Positions 1 to 8,206 of a stretch of DNA of 64,000 nucleotides are shown here, piece after piece. This stretch comes from an uncultured Flavobacterium sp. Its GTDB lineage: Bacteria > Bacteroidota > Bacteroidia > Flavobacteriales > Flavobacteriaceae. A program made the position numbers and the translations under genes. Under the pieces are notes generated by a model. It was not told the origin of the DNA and ran no database searches. It saw only the letters and a list, made by a program, of their open reading frames with translations. The stretch is from NCBI RefSeq assembly GCF_951805225.1, contig NZ_OX638201.1:1-64000 (forward strand). Reading direction: 5' to 3'. The number at the start of each line of letters is the position of its first letter. Positions within the stretch are counted from its first letter, which is position 1.

Positions 1-118
1 TTTCGTCTAAGATCTTTGTTAAAACATCATCAGAAATATCTTTAATAACATTCTTAAGATCTGAAATTGTCTGCTCATATATGTCAAGCAATGCTCCAAC
101 TGCGCCTTGTCTGTTCAT
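1..118 (-). CDS. DinB-like protein, N-terminal part only
   Basis: Only the first 39 codons are in the window; the gene runs off the left edge. The peptide starts MNRQGAVGALLDIYEQTISD and continues as one amphipathic helix, which fits helix 1 of a DinB/YfiT four-helix-bundle protein. DinB-family proteins are mostly putative metal-dependent enzymes. The metal-binding histidines would lie outside the window, so the family call rests on the N-terminus alone. The start lies 16 nt after the stop of the upstream gene on the same strand, suggesting co-transcription. Confidence 0.55.
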   Translation of the reverse strand, partial: MNRQGAVGALLDIYEQTISDLKNVIKDISDDVLTKILDE

Positions 119-134
119 TTTTTTTGTTGTTAAG

Positions 135-590
135 CTAAGGGGTTATTTTTGTGTTCTTTCCGTATCTTGAAATGAAATCTTGTCCATTGTCATATTCCGC
201 AGGATTGAAATATGTTATCACTCCAATTTTTGAGTTTAAAATTTCTTTGAGTTTTTCGAAGTATAATTTTTCAGTTACCTCGTTACCGTCAATAGTTAGG
301 CTAATAATTAGTTTATCATCTTTTGTAATGTTTGCACCAACCATAATATTATCAGGGTTGTCGTGATATTTATTCCAATAGAAGGTCTGACTTAATTGGG
401 AATTTTCAATGAAATAATTTATCATTTCATCTTCTGTTTTAAAAACATATTCCTTGTCCTCTGGTTTGCAAGTATAATCAGTATTTAACTTTTCATATCC
501 GGGAATAAATGTATTTAGAACCAGTTCAATAGTGCTTTTTGATTTTTTTCCTGCGAATACTTGACAAATTAGATCTTTTTTTATTTCCAC
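135..590 (-). CDS. Hypothetical protein, 151 aa
   Basis: I do not recognise this protein. It has no signal peptide or membrane segment and looks like a soluble, Lys/Asp/Glu-rich mixed alpha/beta protein. Visible features are a TKDDKLIISLTIDG strand-like stretch around residues 90-103 and a short polar tail. It ends 16 nt before the DinB-like start and probably shares its transcript. The clean full-length frame and normal codon use support a real gene. Confidence 0.6.
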   Translation of the reverse strand: MEIKKDLICQVFAGKKSKSTIELVLNTFIPGYEKLNTDYTCKPEDKEYVFKTEDEMINYFIENSQLSQTFYWNKYHDNPDNIMVGANITKDDKLIISLTIDGNEVTEKLYFEKLKEILNSKIGVITYFNPAEYDNGQDFISRYGKNTKITP

Positions 591-755
591 TACTTTTTGG
601 TAATATTTAAATTTAACGTTTCTAACTTCGATAGATTGAATTTACTATTTCTTTAATTTTATTTGTTTTTGAAAATTAATTAAAAGTATAAAAAAATGGA
701 ATGTTTCTTAGATTAGTCATATTTGTTAGATTGACTTCAAACCAGATAAATATAA

Positions 756-1703
756 TTAATTTTTACAATTCTCAGATTGAATTAAATCCAAATCAGAACC
801 ATATTTTTCGCGGTATCCTAATTTAAAAGCTGTTTCAATATCTAGACAGGCTTTTTTAGCATCTTTTAAATTTAAATATATCAAAGCTCTGTTTCTATAG
901 GCGTATGAGTTTTCAGGAAAAAGTTTTAGCGATTTATTGACGTCTTCCATAGCTTGTTTTGTAAAGCCCAGTTTTAGGTTCGAATAACTTCGATTGTTGT
1001 ACGGTAAAGGATCTTCAGGCTCATCTTTTATAATTTTGCTGAATATTTTTTGAGCCTCTTTATGATTTTCTTTTTGTTGATATATAAAACCCAGATTATT
1101 CCAAACATTATTTAAATTGGGATTTATTTTAAGGGCTTTTTCGCAATAGAATATGGCTTTGTCAAAATCTTTTTTTGCAAAATTTAATTGTTCTAAAGCG
1201 ATAATTGTAGAAAGATTTCTATTGTCTAATTCTAATGATTTTTCGAAATTATGAGAAGCGCTAATTTGTAAATGTCTTTTAATATCAATCATTCCTAATG
1301 AATAATAAACCGAACTTCTAATGGAATCGTTTTTTGCCAGTGGAATGTATTTCGAAAAAGAATTATAGGAATTTGATAATTCGTCTAATTTCATTTCAAG
1401 TATAGCTTTTACTACTAATAACTGGTTTGTTTCTAAATCTTTTTGGTCAATTGCGTTTACTAAATTTAAGGCTTCCTTATGTTGTTCTTTTTCGACTAAA
1501 GGCAAGATTTCTTTTATAATCGAATAAGTTTCTTTAGAGATAATAGTGCTATCAATAGTAGCATTAATTTCAAAGTCCATAATGTTTTTGCCTTCTATAG
1601 GACCTGAACTTTTTACAAACGCTTGTTTTTGTTTTATTTTCTGAGCATTTAAAAAATGACAGCTAAGAAAAAGTAGTATTAAAATAGAAGCTAGTTGTTT
1701 CAT
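756..1703 (-). CDS. Exported TPR-repeat protein
   Basis: A 315-aa protein with an N-terminal signal peptide (residues 1-20, cleavage after LNA-Q or nearby). Four to five tetratricopeptide repeats cover about residues 130-300, with spaced motifs such as AIFYCEKALKINPN, VWNNLGFIYQQKENHKEA and AYRNRALIYLNLKDAKKA. TPRs form a superhelical protein-protein interaction scaffold; the partner cannot be read from the sequence. It is probably periplasmic. The next gene on the same strand starts 44 nt upstream of it, so the two may be co-transcribed. Confidence 0.8.
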   Translation of the reverse strand: MKQLASILILLFLSCHFLNAQKIKQKQAFVKSSGPIEGKNIMDFEINATIDSTIISKETYSIIKEILPLVEKEQHKEALNLVNAIDQKDLETNQLLVVKAILEMKLDELSNSYNSFSKYIPLAKNDSIRSSVYYSLGMIDIKRHLQISASHNFEKSLELDNRNLSTIIALEQLNFAKKDFDKAIFYCEKALKINPNLNNVWNNLGFIYQQKENHKEAQKIFSKIIKDEPEDPLPYNNRSYSNLKLGFTKQAMEDVNKSLKLFPENSYAYRNRALIYLNLKDAKKACLDIETAFKLGYREKYGSDLDLIQSENCKN

Positions 1704-1747
1704 CCGTTTGATTCTGTTATAAGTAGAAGATCTTTTTGTAATTAAAG

Positions 1748-2209
1748 CTAATTTGTGATTGACTGCAAAAGCGCATCTATTTTGGCTTCAGATTTTTCTC
1801 TGATTACGCTATCTGGATGAAAACTCCAGATGATTAGAAATTTTCCTTTTGCAAGATATTCTTCGGGATGTTCATCAGTTGGCTGACCGTCTTTTCCCCA
1901 AAGTAATCCTTGCAGAAATCGGTCGCCTTTGAATCTGTTTTCGAATTCAAAATACATGATAGAACCGCTATCTTTTTTGCTTTTGAAACTTTGAATTTCT
2001 TTACTTTTTACAACTCCAACAATGTTGCTGTAAGTTGCAATATCATTGTAGAATGTACAAGCCTGAGGAGTTATGCAATTGTGACCGTCGCTATTGGTAT
2101 AGGTTTTTGGAATTTCTTTGGCTTTTAGTTTTAAATCAGCAATCGTCTGGCTGAATAAATTGGTAGAAAGTAACAGGAATAATACCGACAGGGGAATCGT
2201 AATTTTCAT
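1748..2209 (-). CDS. Exported hypothetical protein, 153 aa
   Basis: Residues 1-20 form a standard signal peptide ending LFSQ, so the mature product is probably periplasmic. The mature part has two cysteines close together (NCITPQAC) that could form a disulfide. The end, EAKIDALLQSI, looks helical. I recognise no family. It lies upstream of and in the same direction as the TPR protein. Confidence 0.6.
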   Translation of the reverse strand: MKITIPLSVLFLLLSTNLFSQTIADLKLKAKEIPKTYTNSDGHNCITPQACTFYNDIATYSNIVGVVKSKEIQSFKSKKDSGSIMYFEFENRFKGDRFLQGLLWGKDGQPTDEHPEEYLAKGKFLIIWSFHPDSVIREKSEAKIDALLQSITN

Positions 2210-2302
2210 TGTTTTTGGGTTTAGTTTACCAAGCTAAAATAGTTTTTTTATTTGAGTTTGTTGAGTTTGATTTTTGATTGAAGAATAAAAAATTTATTAG
2301 GA

Positions 2303-2320
2303 TGTTGGCGCGAGCGTGTA
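2303..2320. repeat. Short GC-rich intergenic repeat, fragment
   Basis: TTGGCGCGAGCGTGT matches the core of similar GC-rich patches at about 4158-4180 and, inverted, 5353-5378 (consensus near ACGTTGGCGTGAGCGTC). All three lie in or next to AT-rich gaps between small accessory genes. Function unknown. Confidence 0.35.
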
Positions 2321-2328
2321 TGCTGCAA

Positions 2329-2793
2329 TTAATTCTTCCACTTCGTATAATTTGTTATTCCGTTTTGGTCCCAATCAATTTTCAAAGTGTCTTTCGTTGC
2401 ATTTTTAATTATACCTACAGCAGTATAATCATTATAGTAAACTTTGATTGTATCTTGATTTATGACGTATGGCATATCTCCATCTCCATCATAATCTACA
2501 ATATAATAAGATTTTTTTGTTAACTCAAAATCTGCATGCGGACCGTTTGGGTCGTTTGTCCAAATTCCAAAAAGCAAGTCCGGATCAAATTTTGATGTGA
2601 TTATTTTACTTTGTTTTGGGCGGTCAGTATTTTGTACACTTTCGATATCAGTGTTTTTTGAAGAAGCTGTTTTTATAATTTCTTTTTCTTTTTTTTGCGA
2701 GTTTAGATTGTTAATGCTTGCTTCTTTTACGCTTTCTTTTTTCCCGCAAGAAATTACAATTAATGCACAAATAAGGAATAAGTATTTTTTCAT
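2329..2793 (-). CDS. Lipoprotein of unknown function, 154 aa
   Basis: The N-terminus MKKYLFLICALIVISCGKK is a SPase II signal with Cys16 in the lipobox VISC. A polar linker follows to about residue 70. The C-terminal domain (about 70-154, with LLFGIWTNDPNGPHADFEL, YDGDGDMPY and LKIDWDQNGIT) looks like a small all-beta barrel of the lipocalin-like type often found in Bacteroidota lipoproteins. That fold is inference. No catalytic motif is visible. Confidence 0.65.
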   Translation of the reverse strand: MKKYLFLICALIVISCGKKESVKEASINNLNSQKKEKEIIKTASSKNTDIESVQNTDRPKQSKIITSKFDPDLLFGIWTNDPNGPHADFELTKKSYYIVDYDGDGDMPYVINQDTIKVYYNDYTAVGIIKNATKDTLKIDWDQNGITNYTKWKN

Positions 2794-2874
2794 TTTAATT
2801 TATTTTATAGTCTTGCTAAGATTGTAATTTTATTTTCATTAACGCAAGGAAATTATTTATTGATGTTCATTTGA

Positions 2875-3249
2875 TTAAGATCTATTATCCAAATATTCTA
2901 AAATATAGATACAAATCGAGAAAACAAGAATCACAAATACGATATTACAAATACGGTATCTAATTCTATGTCTTCTTGTTTCACTTTTCCATTCTGCAGT
3001 AAAAACATTGCTAAATCTTTTATGTGTTTTGAGATTGAAATAATCAATTGTTAAACAAATAATCATAAAAAAAGAAAAGAAAACAGGAAAGCTAATATGT
3101 ACAGTAGGAAATAATATTTTCTTAAAAATTGCACAAATTGCTAATACAAAAAATCCTTCAACGCTAGAAAGTGCCCTTGTAGGTTTATGCCCTTTGCTTG
3201 AGCCTGTATTAAGATAGAAAAATCTGCGGTATATTTCTTTAATGTCCAA
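2875..3249 (-). CDS. Small membrane protein, 124 aa
   Basis: Three hydrophobic segments are visible, near residues 32-47, 50-68 and 98-117, separated by a basic loop (EWKSETRRHRIRYR). The N-terminal stretch GSSKGHKPTRALSSVEG is unusually polar and precedes the first segment. I do not recognise the family. A decayed copy of part of this gene lies at about 4793-4840. Confidence 0.5.
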   Translation of the reverse strand: MDIKEIYRRFFYLNTGSSKGHKPTRALSSVEGFFVLAICAIFKKILFPTVHISFPVFFSFFMIICLTIDYFNLKTHKRFSNVFTAEWKSETRRHRIRYRICNIVFVILVFSICIYILEYLDNRS

Positions 3250-3316
3250 TAATATTAGTTTCTAATTTTGTGTTTTATGGTTTTCAGGAAAGATTATAAG
3301 CATTATTGAGTGCATT

Positions 3317-4057
3317 TTAATCATGCTCTAGTAATAAAATAACTTTATTTTGCTCAAGCGAATATCCAATCATTTCACCTCCTTCATCACAGTCAAAACA
3401 TGGAATGTTTATTAATTTGATTGCAGGATTGGTCAAAACCTCATTTAGAAATTTTTTATCGGTAATATCTTCTTCCCATGCTTTTAATTCTTCGCTATTA
3501 TCATTTTCTATTACGGAAATAACATCAAAAAAATTAGCAACGTTCTTTTTAAAATAGGCTTCAAATTGTTGTGGAGTTATAGATTTCCAATATTTTTCCA
3601 TATATTTCTCATAGACTTCTTGTCCTCCCGAAGGTGTTGTTTCAGGGTCATAAATTTCGCGTATAAAATAAAATGCGTCAAAAGATTGTGTATAGATAAT
3701 TTTATTTTCTGAAGTTATTATTTGCAATTCAGCTTTGGAATTTTTAACCAAACCTGGATTTATAGTGAGTTGAAATATATCTTTAGAATTTTGATTTGAA
3801 AAGAAATAAGAATTAGAAATTTTTATTGTATCAGGAATTGAAAGCTTTAAGTTTTCCCTTCTATCATCATAAACTACTTCGTTACTTGTAACTTGTAATG
3901 TATCATTATTTGTAACTTTTAAGGTATCATTGTTCTTACTGTTATTATTTAATTTGCTTTCTTTTTTATTCGAATTGCAGGCAAATAAACTCATCAGAAT
4001 AATTAAAAACAGACATGCTTTATTTAATTTCATAATTTTTAATAGTATCGTTTTCAA
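3317..4057 (-). CDS. Lipoprotein of unknown function, about 238-246 aa
   Basis: A SPase II signal is clear: hydrophobic core then lipobox LFAC. The start is either 4057 or the second Met at 4033 (MKLNKACLF), which gives a more normal lipoprotein signal and which I favour. A low-complexity linker follows with an imperfect duplication (NNDTLKVT / NNDTLQVT) visible in the DNA near 3895-3935. The remaining roughly 190 residues contain a CFDCDEGGEM patch near the C-terminus that could bind metal. No family recognised. Confidence 0.6.
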   Translation of the reverse strand: MKTILLKIMKLNKACLFLIILMSLFACNSNKKESKLNNNSKNNDTLKVTNNDTLQVTSNEVVYDDRRENLKLSIPDTIKISNSYFFSNQNSKDIFQLTINPGLVKNSKAELQIITSENKIIYTQSFDAFYFIREIYDPETTPSGGQEVYEKYMEKYWKSITPQQFEAYFKKNVANFFDVISVIENDNSEELKAWEEDITDKKFLNEVLTNPAIKLINIPCFDCDEGGEMIGYSLEQNKVILLLEHD

Positions 4058-4157
4058 ATGTTTTATATTAATAATAATAGAATCGCAAAGTATTTCAATA
4101 AGTCTGGTTTTGCGCCATAAATTTACTTTTTTGTATTGCTAAAATACATTTTTTTTC

Positions 4158-4180
4158 TCACGCTGGCGTTAGTGTCACGC
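4158..4180. repeat. Short GC-rich intergenic repeat
   Basis: CACGCTGGCGTTAGTGTCACG, related to the inverted copy at 5353-5378 and the fragment at 2303-2320. It lies between two genes with no other feature. Confidence 0.35.
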
Positions 4181-4253
4181 ACGTGCTCGAAAAGCTTATT
4201 TGAAATGCAGAATAAAACTTTTTATCATCGTGTTCTGATATGTTTTTGTAAAA

Positions 4254-4742
4254 CTAATAATCCTGTAATTGACTTTGTGGAAGGTTTTCCTGTTCTTTAT
4301 AGACAAGTAAAAACAACAACATTGAGTTAATTAAACACAGAAATATTCCGTATCTAATTTGTCCAAAATAAGGTAGCGCAAATATTAAAACAATAAATGA
4401 TAGAAGGATTGCAACTAAGTTCAAGAAACATAGAAATAATTGGTTATAATGTTTTCTAAGAAAGCAAACTAACAAGGTTATGTTCAGAAACAGGATCATT
4501 GTAAAACTAAAGAAAACTGGCTCAAAAGACATCGCTAAATCATAACCACTTAAAGAATAAGCTTTTTTTGCCCGTTCGAAAGCTAATTTTTTTTCTTGCT
4601 CTGTTTCGGTTTTATGATATGATTTAATAAAATGCGGACTTTGTTTAATGTTTTTATCAGAACACATCTGGAAAAAAGGGGAGAAGAAAATCAACATACT
4701 TAGGCTTGCTAAAAAACGAATTATTGTTTTTCTGTTTTTCAT
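4254..4742 (-). CDS. Integral membrane protein, 162 aa
   Basis: Hydrophobic segments near residues 6-24, 72-92, 97-118 and 124-146 suggest four membrane passes, with a polar loop between the first and second. The Met at 4742 (MKNRKTIIRF) is preferred to the in-frame Met at 4754 because it gives a basic N-terminus directly before the first helix. The C-terminus (YKEQENLPQSQLQDY) is polar. Family and function unknown. Confidence 0.5.
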   Translation of the reverse strand: MKNRKTIIRFLASLSMLIFFSPFFQMCSDKNIKQSPHFIKSYHKTETEQEKKLAFERAKKAYSLSGYDLAMSFEPVFFSFTMILFLNITLLVCFLRKHYNQLFLCFLNLVAILLSFIVLIFALPYFGQIRYGIFLCLINSMLLFLLVYKEQENLPQSQLQDY

Positions 4743-4792
4743 GATAATGTTCATTAAAATACCATATAAATTAGTGTGTAGAAATCACAAAA

Positions 4793-4840
4793 TTGCTAAT
4801 ACAAAAAATGCTCCAAAACTAAAAAGTGCTGAAGAGGATT
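4793..4840 (-). pseudogene. Decayed fragment related to the 2875-3249 membrane protein
   Basis: On the - strand this stretch reads S-S-A-L-F-S-F-G-A-F-F-V-L-A-I-L then a TGA stop. It aligns with ALSSVEGFFVLAI of the 124-aa membrane protein. The DNA matches at 33 of 38 positions by eye (4794-4831 against 3136-3173), including 18 identical bases in a row. No start and no long frame remain, so it is a remnant of a duplicated gene. Confidence 0.5.
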
Positions 4841-4866
4841 TTATTATTTTCAATTAAATCGTTGGA

Positions 4867-5310
4867 TTATTTTTCAAGCGGAACTCCTTTTTTTGACATT
4901 TCATATCTTTTCTCAACAAAGTAATAAAGAGCATCCAGATCTGAATTGGTGAGATTAGGAAATGCGGTCATTAATCCCCAGCCTTTAGCGATATTTTCTT
5001 TGGCAATTTTATCGCCTTGTTCAAACATTTTATACGAATTTCGGGTATAACTGTACAACCAATCTTTTTTGCGCAATTTGGTAATTCCGCCCAGAGCAGG
5101 AGCGGTTGCTATTTTATCCATTCCAATGTAGTGACAGGAAGCACAATCTCTTTTAAAAATATTTTGCCCTTTTGTATAAAGTGGATCAGTTTTAATGGTT
5201 TTCTTAATCGTTTTGTAATCAGTAGGTTTTAATGATAAAGTAAAATAACCAACAAACAGAATTAGAAATAAAGAAATTGGTTTAATCATTTTGGATTTGT
5301 TTTTTAGCAA
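4867..5310 (-). CDS. Monohaem cytochrome c
   Basis: A 147-aa protein, or 140 aa from the Met at 5289, which places MIKPISLFLILFVGY directly as a signal or anchor. The haem-binding motif CASCH is at residues 56-60, with Met114 (GLMTAFPNL) as probable sixth ligand; this is a class I cytochrome c layout. It should be a periplasmic or membrane-tethered electron carrier. No oxidase or dehydrogenase gene is adjacent, so its partner is unknown. Confidence 0.82.
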   Translation of the reverse strand: MLKNKSKMIKPISLFLILFVGYFTLSLKPTDYKTIKKTIKTDPLYTKGQNIFKRDCASCHYIGMDKIATAPALGGITKLRKKDWLYSYTRNSYKMFEQGDKIAKENIAKGWGLMTAFPNLTNSDLDALYYFVEKRYEMSKKGVPLEK

Positions 5311-5352
5311 TTAAAGTTAATTAGATAATTTTAAAATGATTTCTAAAAAACA

Positions 5353-5378
5353 AAAAGCGGACGCTCACGCCAACGTGG
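5353..5378. repeat. Short GC-rich intergenic repeat, inverted copy
   Basis: AAGCGGACGCTCACGCCAACG is the reverse complement of the patch type seen at 4158-4180 and 2303-2320. It lies upstream of the cytochrome c start. Confidence 0.35.
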
Positions 5379-5410
5379 TGATTTTTTTTTAAAAGTATTT
5401 ATTAAACAAA

Positions 5411-6202
5411 TCAATTTGCGACATAATAAAAATAATTTTTGCTAATCTTTTCAGATTGTAGAATCTGAAATAGAAAATTATCTGTTTCCATTTCTTCTTT
5501 TGAATTGAAATAGAAGCCATATGAATTATCTGTAAGTCCATCGACAAGATAGAAAATTCCTTTTTTTGTTTTTACGGCAGAATAAATATTTAATTCTTTA
5601 AGTAAATTAAGAATCTTGATTTGTTCTTTTGAAAAACTATCGTTTACGTTATTTTCAATTTTATTTGAGATAGGAAAAGGGGAATCTTTGGGAATTATAT
5701 ATTTCCAATACAGTTCCTTTTCTTTATATAAATTATCGATTCTTTGAATTCTTTCGTAAGATGTAAAAATATCACTTTTATTTCCCGAAATAAGTTGTGT
5801 AAGTTTCTCGAATTTTTTCAAATTTTCATTTAAGTAATTCTCTAAAAAATCTTTCTTATCGCGGCCATTTTCTAAAAATTGATTAGGCATATTCATTGCC
5901 GTTTTCTGAGATATTTGATATTGATTACAGAATGCCCCAAAGATGAAGTTTGGTATTTCGCTTGCATTGTGAAAAGTATCTAAAGCCCAAACGTTTTCTC
6001 TTTTTAATGGTCTGATATCCCATTTTGAAAATGGTTTGCTGTTAATCAAAAATGTTTCTAATGAAATAGAATCTTTTTCGACAGTTTTCATTAAAAATTC
6101 AAATATATCAACATCGTATTTTTTATCTTTTTCAGGAAATTCTTGTCCAATACATGTTCCTGTAAAATATAAAAGAAGAATTATAATAGTTTTTTTAAAC
6201 AT
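5411..6202 (-). CDS. Exported hypothetical protein, 263 aa
   Basis: An N-terminal signal peptide ends near CIGQ-EF at residue 20; the cysteine there is not in a good lipobox, so SPase I cleavage is more likely. The mature chain is rich in charged residues and has helix-like segments. I recognise no domain. It lies 70 nt downstream of the Xre regulator stop with a terminator between, so it is probably a separate transcript. Confidence 0.6.
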   Translation of the reverse strand: MFKKTIIILLLYFTGTCIGQEFPEKDKKYDVDIFEFLMKTVEKDSISLETFLINSKPFSKWDIRPLKRENVWALDTFHNASEIPNFIFGAFCNQYQISQKTAMNMPNQFLENGRDKKDFLENYLNENLKKFEKLTQLISGNKSDIFTSYERIQRIDNLYKEKELYWKYIIPKDSPFPISNKIENNVNDSFSKEQIKILNLLKELNIYSAVKTKKGIFYLVDGLTDNSYGFYFNSKEEMETDNFLFQILQSEKISKNYFYYVAN

Positions 6203-6214
6203 TATTATCGAATT

Positions 6215-6249
6215 AAAAAAAGCACAAAATCATAAGATATTTGTGCTTT
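6215..6249 (-). terminator. Intrinsic terminator of the Xre gene
   Basis: A 10-bp stem (AAAGCACAAA / TTTGTGCTTT) with an 11-nt loop is followed on the - strand by a run of T. It lies 24 nt past the stop of the Xre gene. Confidence 0.7.
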
Positions 6250-6272
6250 ATAGAATTTATATTTTGGAGTAA

Positions 6273-6665
6273 TTATTTTCCTTTTAGTAAGTTTTCTAAA
6301 TACTCATTTTTGTCTTTTTCAACCTGAACCAAACGTTCGTAAAGTTCAATGACTTTATCAAGTGGATTGAATGTACAATTATAATTACCAGCATTAATTA
6401 CGCTGTCTTTTGTATCGTAATATGTATTGAAATAATTAAAAACAGATTCTTCCGAAAAATTTTCAATTGCTTCAACCGTAACTCCAAGAACTTTTGCAAT
6501 TTCTATCAATTTTTTGGTTTCAACTTCTTCGCTTCCTTCAATGCTGGAAACAGTTTGTTGACTTAAACCAATTGCTTCGGCAAGTGCTTCTTGTTTCATA
6601 CCTCGAAGTTCTCTGATTCGGCTTATGTTTCTGCCAATATGTTTTGGTTTTGCTGCTGTGCTCAT
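6273..6665 (-). CDS. Xre-family helix-turn-helix regulator (copy 1)
   Basis: A 130-aa protein with an HTH_3 domain at residues 11-64 (ISRIRELRGMKQEALAEAIG and SQQTVSSIEGSEEV include the turn and recognition helix). A C-terminal helix (PLDKVIELYERLVQVEKDKNEYLENLL) looks like a dimerising coiled coil. It is a clear paralogue of the gene at 40470-40883, sharing the MSTxxKPxHIGRxISRIREL start and the NCTFNPLDK motif. Targets are unknown. The start is fixed by a -7 element that ends 4 nt before the ATG. Confidence 0.85.
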   Translation of the reverse strand: MSTAAKPKHIGRNISRIRELRGMKQEALAEAIGLSQQTVSSIEGSEEVETKKLIEIAKVLGVTVEAIENFSEESVFNYFNTYYDTKDSVINAGNYNCTFNPLDKVIELYERLVQVEKDKNEYLENLLKGK

Positions 6666-6669
6666 AATT

Positions 6670-6677
6670 CAAAGGTA
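6670..6677 (-). promoter_or_regulatory. -7 promoter element of Xre copy 1, apparently leaderless
   Basis: TACCTTTG matches TAnnTTTG and is followed by AATT and then the ATG. The same layout occurs before the paralogue at 40470. Transcription would start at or next to the start codon. No good -33 TTTG is visible here. Confidence 0.55.
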
Positions 6678-6741
6678 TTTAAAAATCTTTAGAAAAATTG
6701 ATGTTGGTAAAAAACATCTTTTTTGGATTGAATGCGTTTTT

Positions 6742-7866
6742 TTATTTTTTAATAAACTTTTTCACCTGAGTTTTTTCGCCATTCTCCAACTTTATAAAAT
6801 ATACGTTTTTGTTTAAATTCGTCACGTTTACCGAAAAGTCATTTCCAACAAAATTCTCTTTAAGAATAACGCTTCCAAGAGCATCAATTATCGAAACTTT
6901 GGTATCGTTTGATTCTTCATGATGAACATTTATAAAATCAGTTGTTGGGTTAGGAAAGATTTTGAGTTGAGATTTAGTTAAATCAGCGATTCCTAAATTT
7001 TTGTCATATTTATACGTTGCACGGGATAAGTTTTCCCATGAATTGGATGATTTTTTCCATATTTCTGCAATCTCTTGATGTATTGTTCCGTTTTGATTAT
7101 TATCATATTTACTTTGGTACTGATTAATCCATATTGAAAGATCATCATCCCAATCCTGACGTAAACGATTCACTAAAAAACCATTTGCGTCGTATGAATT
7201 TGTAAATATTATTTTCTCAATCCACTTATTATTTTCCCATACATTCATTGTTTCTACTGAAACCTGTTTTGAACTATTATAAGTAAAAGTTGATTGCGAA
7301 AAATTTTCCCATTTAGAACTGGAGTCATTCCATCTTTGTCGGGTTATTAGAGTAAATAATCCATCAGAATTATTTGAATAATCGACCTTTATGTTATTTT
7401 TCCAATTATTGTCATTCCATTGCTGTATTAAATCAGATGTGAGATATACATTTGAATCATAAGATGAAGTATTTTTTGATGAATTTTGCCAAGCGTTGTT
7501 AGTCCATTCTTCATAAAATAATACATCTATTTTATTTTCATTGATATAAGTGAAAGAAGCCCTTAGAGAGAAGGTCAATGAATTTGAAGTTTTATCAAAT
7601 GATTTGTAAATAATTTTATCTAGTAGATTGTTAGTATTATATTCATAATTTGATGAGTTAGAATCTTTCCAGCTATTAGAACTCTCATCCCACCGTTGAC
7701 TTAAATCATCTGTGATCTTGTCACTTTTATCATAATTTTTTATAACATAAGAAGAGTTTATCCAATTATTATTGCCCCAACTTTCGTAAGTAATACTTTT
7801 AAGATTTTGACTGTAAACAGATGAAGTTAAAATAATAGTAAATAGTAAGTAAAGTGTTTTTTTCAT
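6742..7866 (-). CDS. T9SS-exported protein with Trp-rich repeats
   Basis: A 374-aa protein with a signal peptide (1-19, ending VYSQ) and a C-terminal type A sorting domain at about 298-374 (LKIFPNPTTDFINV then VYFIKLENGEKTQVKKFIKK), the signal for type IX secretion and attachment in Bacteroidota. Between them are seven or eight degenerate repeats of about 35-42 residues with the pattern W-D/N-x-S-x-x-W-x-N ... Y-x-Y-D/N, resembling YD-type beta repeats. It should be on the cell surface or secreted. The ligand is unknown. Confidence 0.85.
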   Translation of the reverse strand: MKKTLYLLFTIILTSSVYSQNLKSITYESWGNNNWINSSYVIKNYDKSDKITDDLSQRWDESSNSWKDSNSSNYEYNTNNLLDKIIYKSFDKTSNSLTFSLRASFTYINENKIDVLFYEEWTNNAWQNSSKNTSSYDSNVYLTSDLIQQWNDNNWKNNIKVDYSNNSDGLFTLITRQRWNDSSSKWENFSQSTFTYNSSKQVSVETMNVWENNKWIEKIIFTNSYDANGFLVNRLRQDWDDDLSIWINQYQSKYDNNQNGTIHQEIAEIWKKSSNSWENLSRATYKYDKNLGIADLTKSQLKIFPNPTTDFINVHHEESNDTKVSIIDALGSVILKENFVGNDFSVNVTNLNKNVYFIKLENGEKTQVKKFIKK

Positions 7867-8206
7867 TTTTTGGAATATAATTGAATAGCTTTTTAGTGGA
7901 TTTTATAAGGTAAAAATAGTATTAAAAAATTGAAAAAAGAGATTAAATTTATCAAATGTTTTACAATTTATTTTTGATATTTAATTGTTGGTTTCTGGTG
8001 GCGTATCGTTGTCGCTATAAGAAATAGAATTTAAAATAGAGTGAAAAAAATCCGTTTTTAATCTGTGTTTTCGCAAAGCAAATCCGCGTCATTCGGGTTC
8101 TATATTCACGATAATCTTTGTCGATCAAGACAAGAGCAGATAAAAAAACTAGAGAAAGCTTGACGTTAATGTTAGCTGACAAACTTTATAATACTCTTAG
8201 ATTTCG
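7867..8206. other. 340-bp gap holding one dispersed repeat
   Basis: No convincing gene is present. The part at 8043-8125 belongs to a dispersed repeat also seen at 9644-9722. The remaining sequence is AT-rich without an obvious hairpin. Confidence 0.6.
8043..8125. repeat. Dispersed intergenic repeat (ATCCGCGTCAT family), copy 1
   Basis: About 80 bp, closely matching 9644-9722; shared words include AATCCGTTTTTAAT, TTTTCGCAAAGC and AATCCGCGTCATYCG. A shorter inverted relative is at 49542-49575. It lies between convergent or tandem gene ends and encodes nothing. Confidence 0.7.

Noticed and set aside
2875..3249. The polar GSSKGHKPTRALSSVEG stretch as an inserted repeat in the gene
   Set aside because: Only part of it has a second copy here (the remnant at 4793-4840), which is explained by gene duplication; I could not show it to be a mobile insertion.
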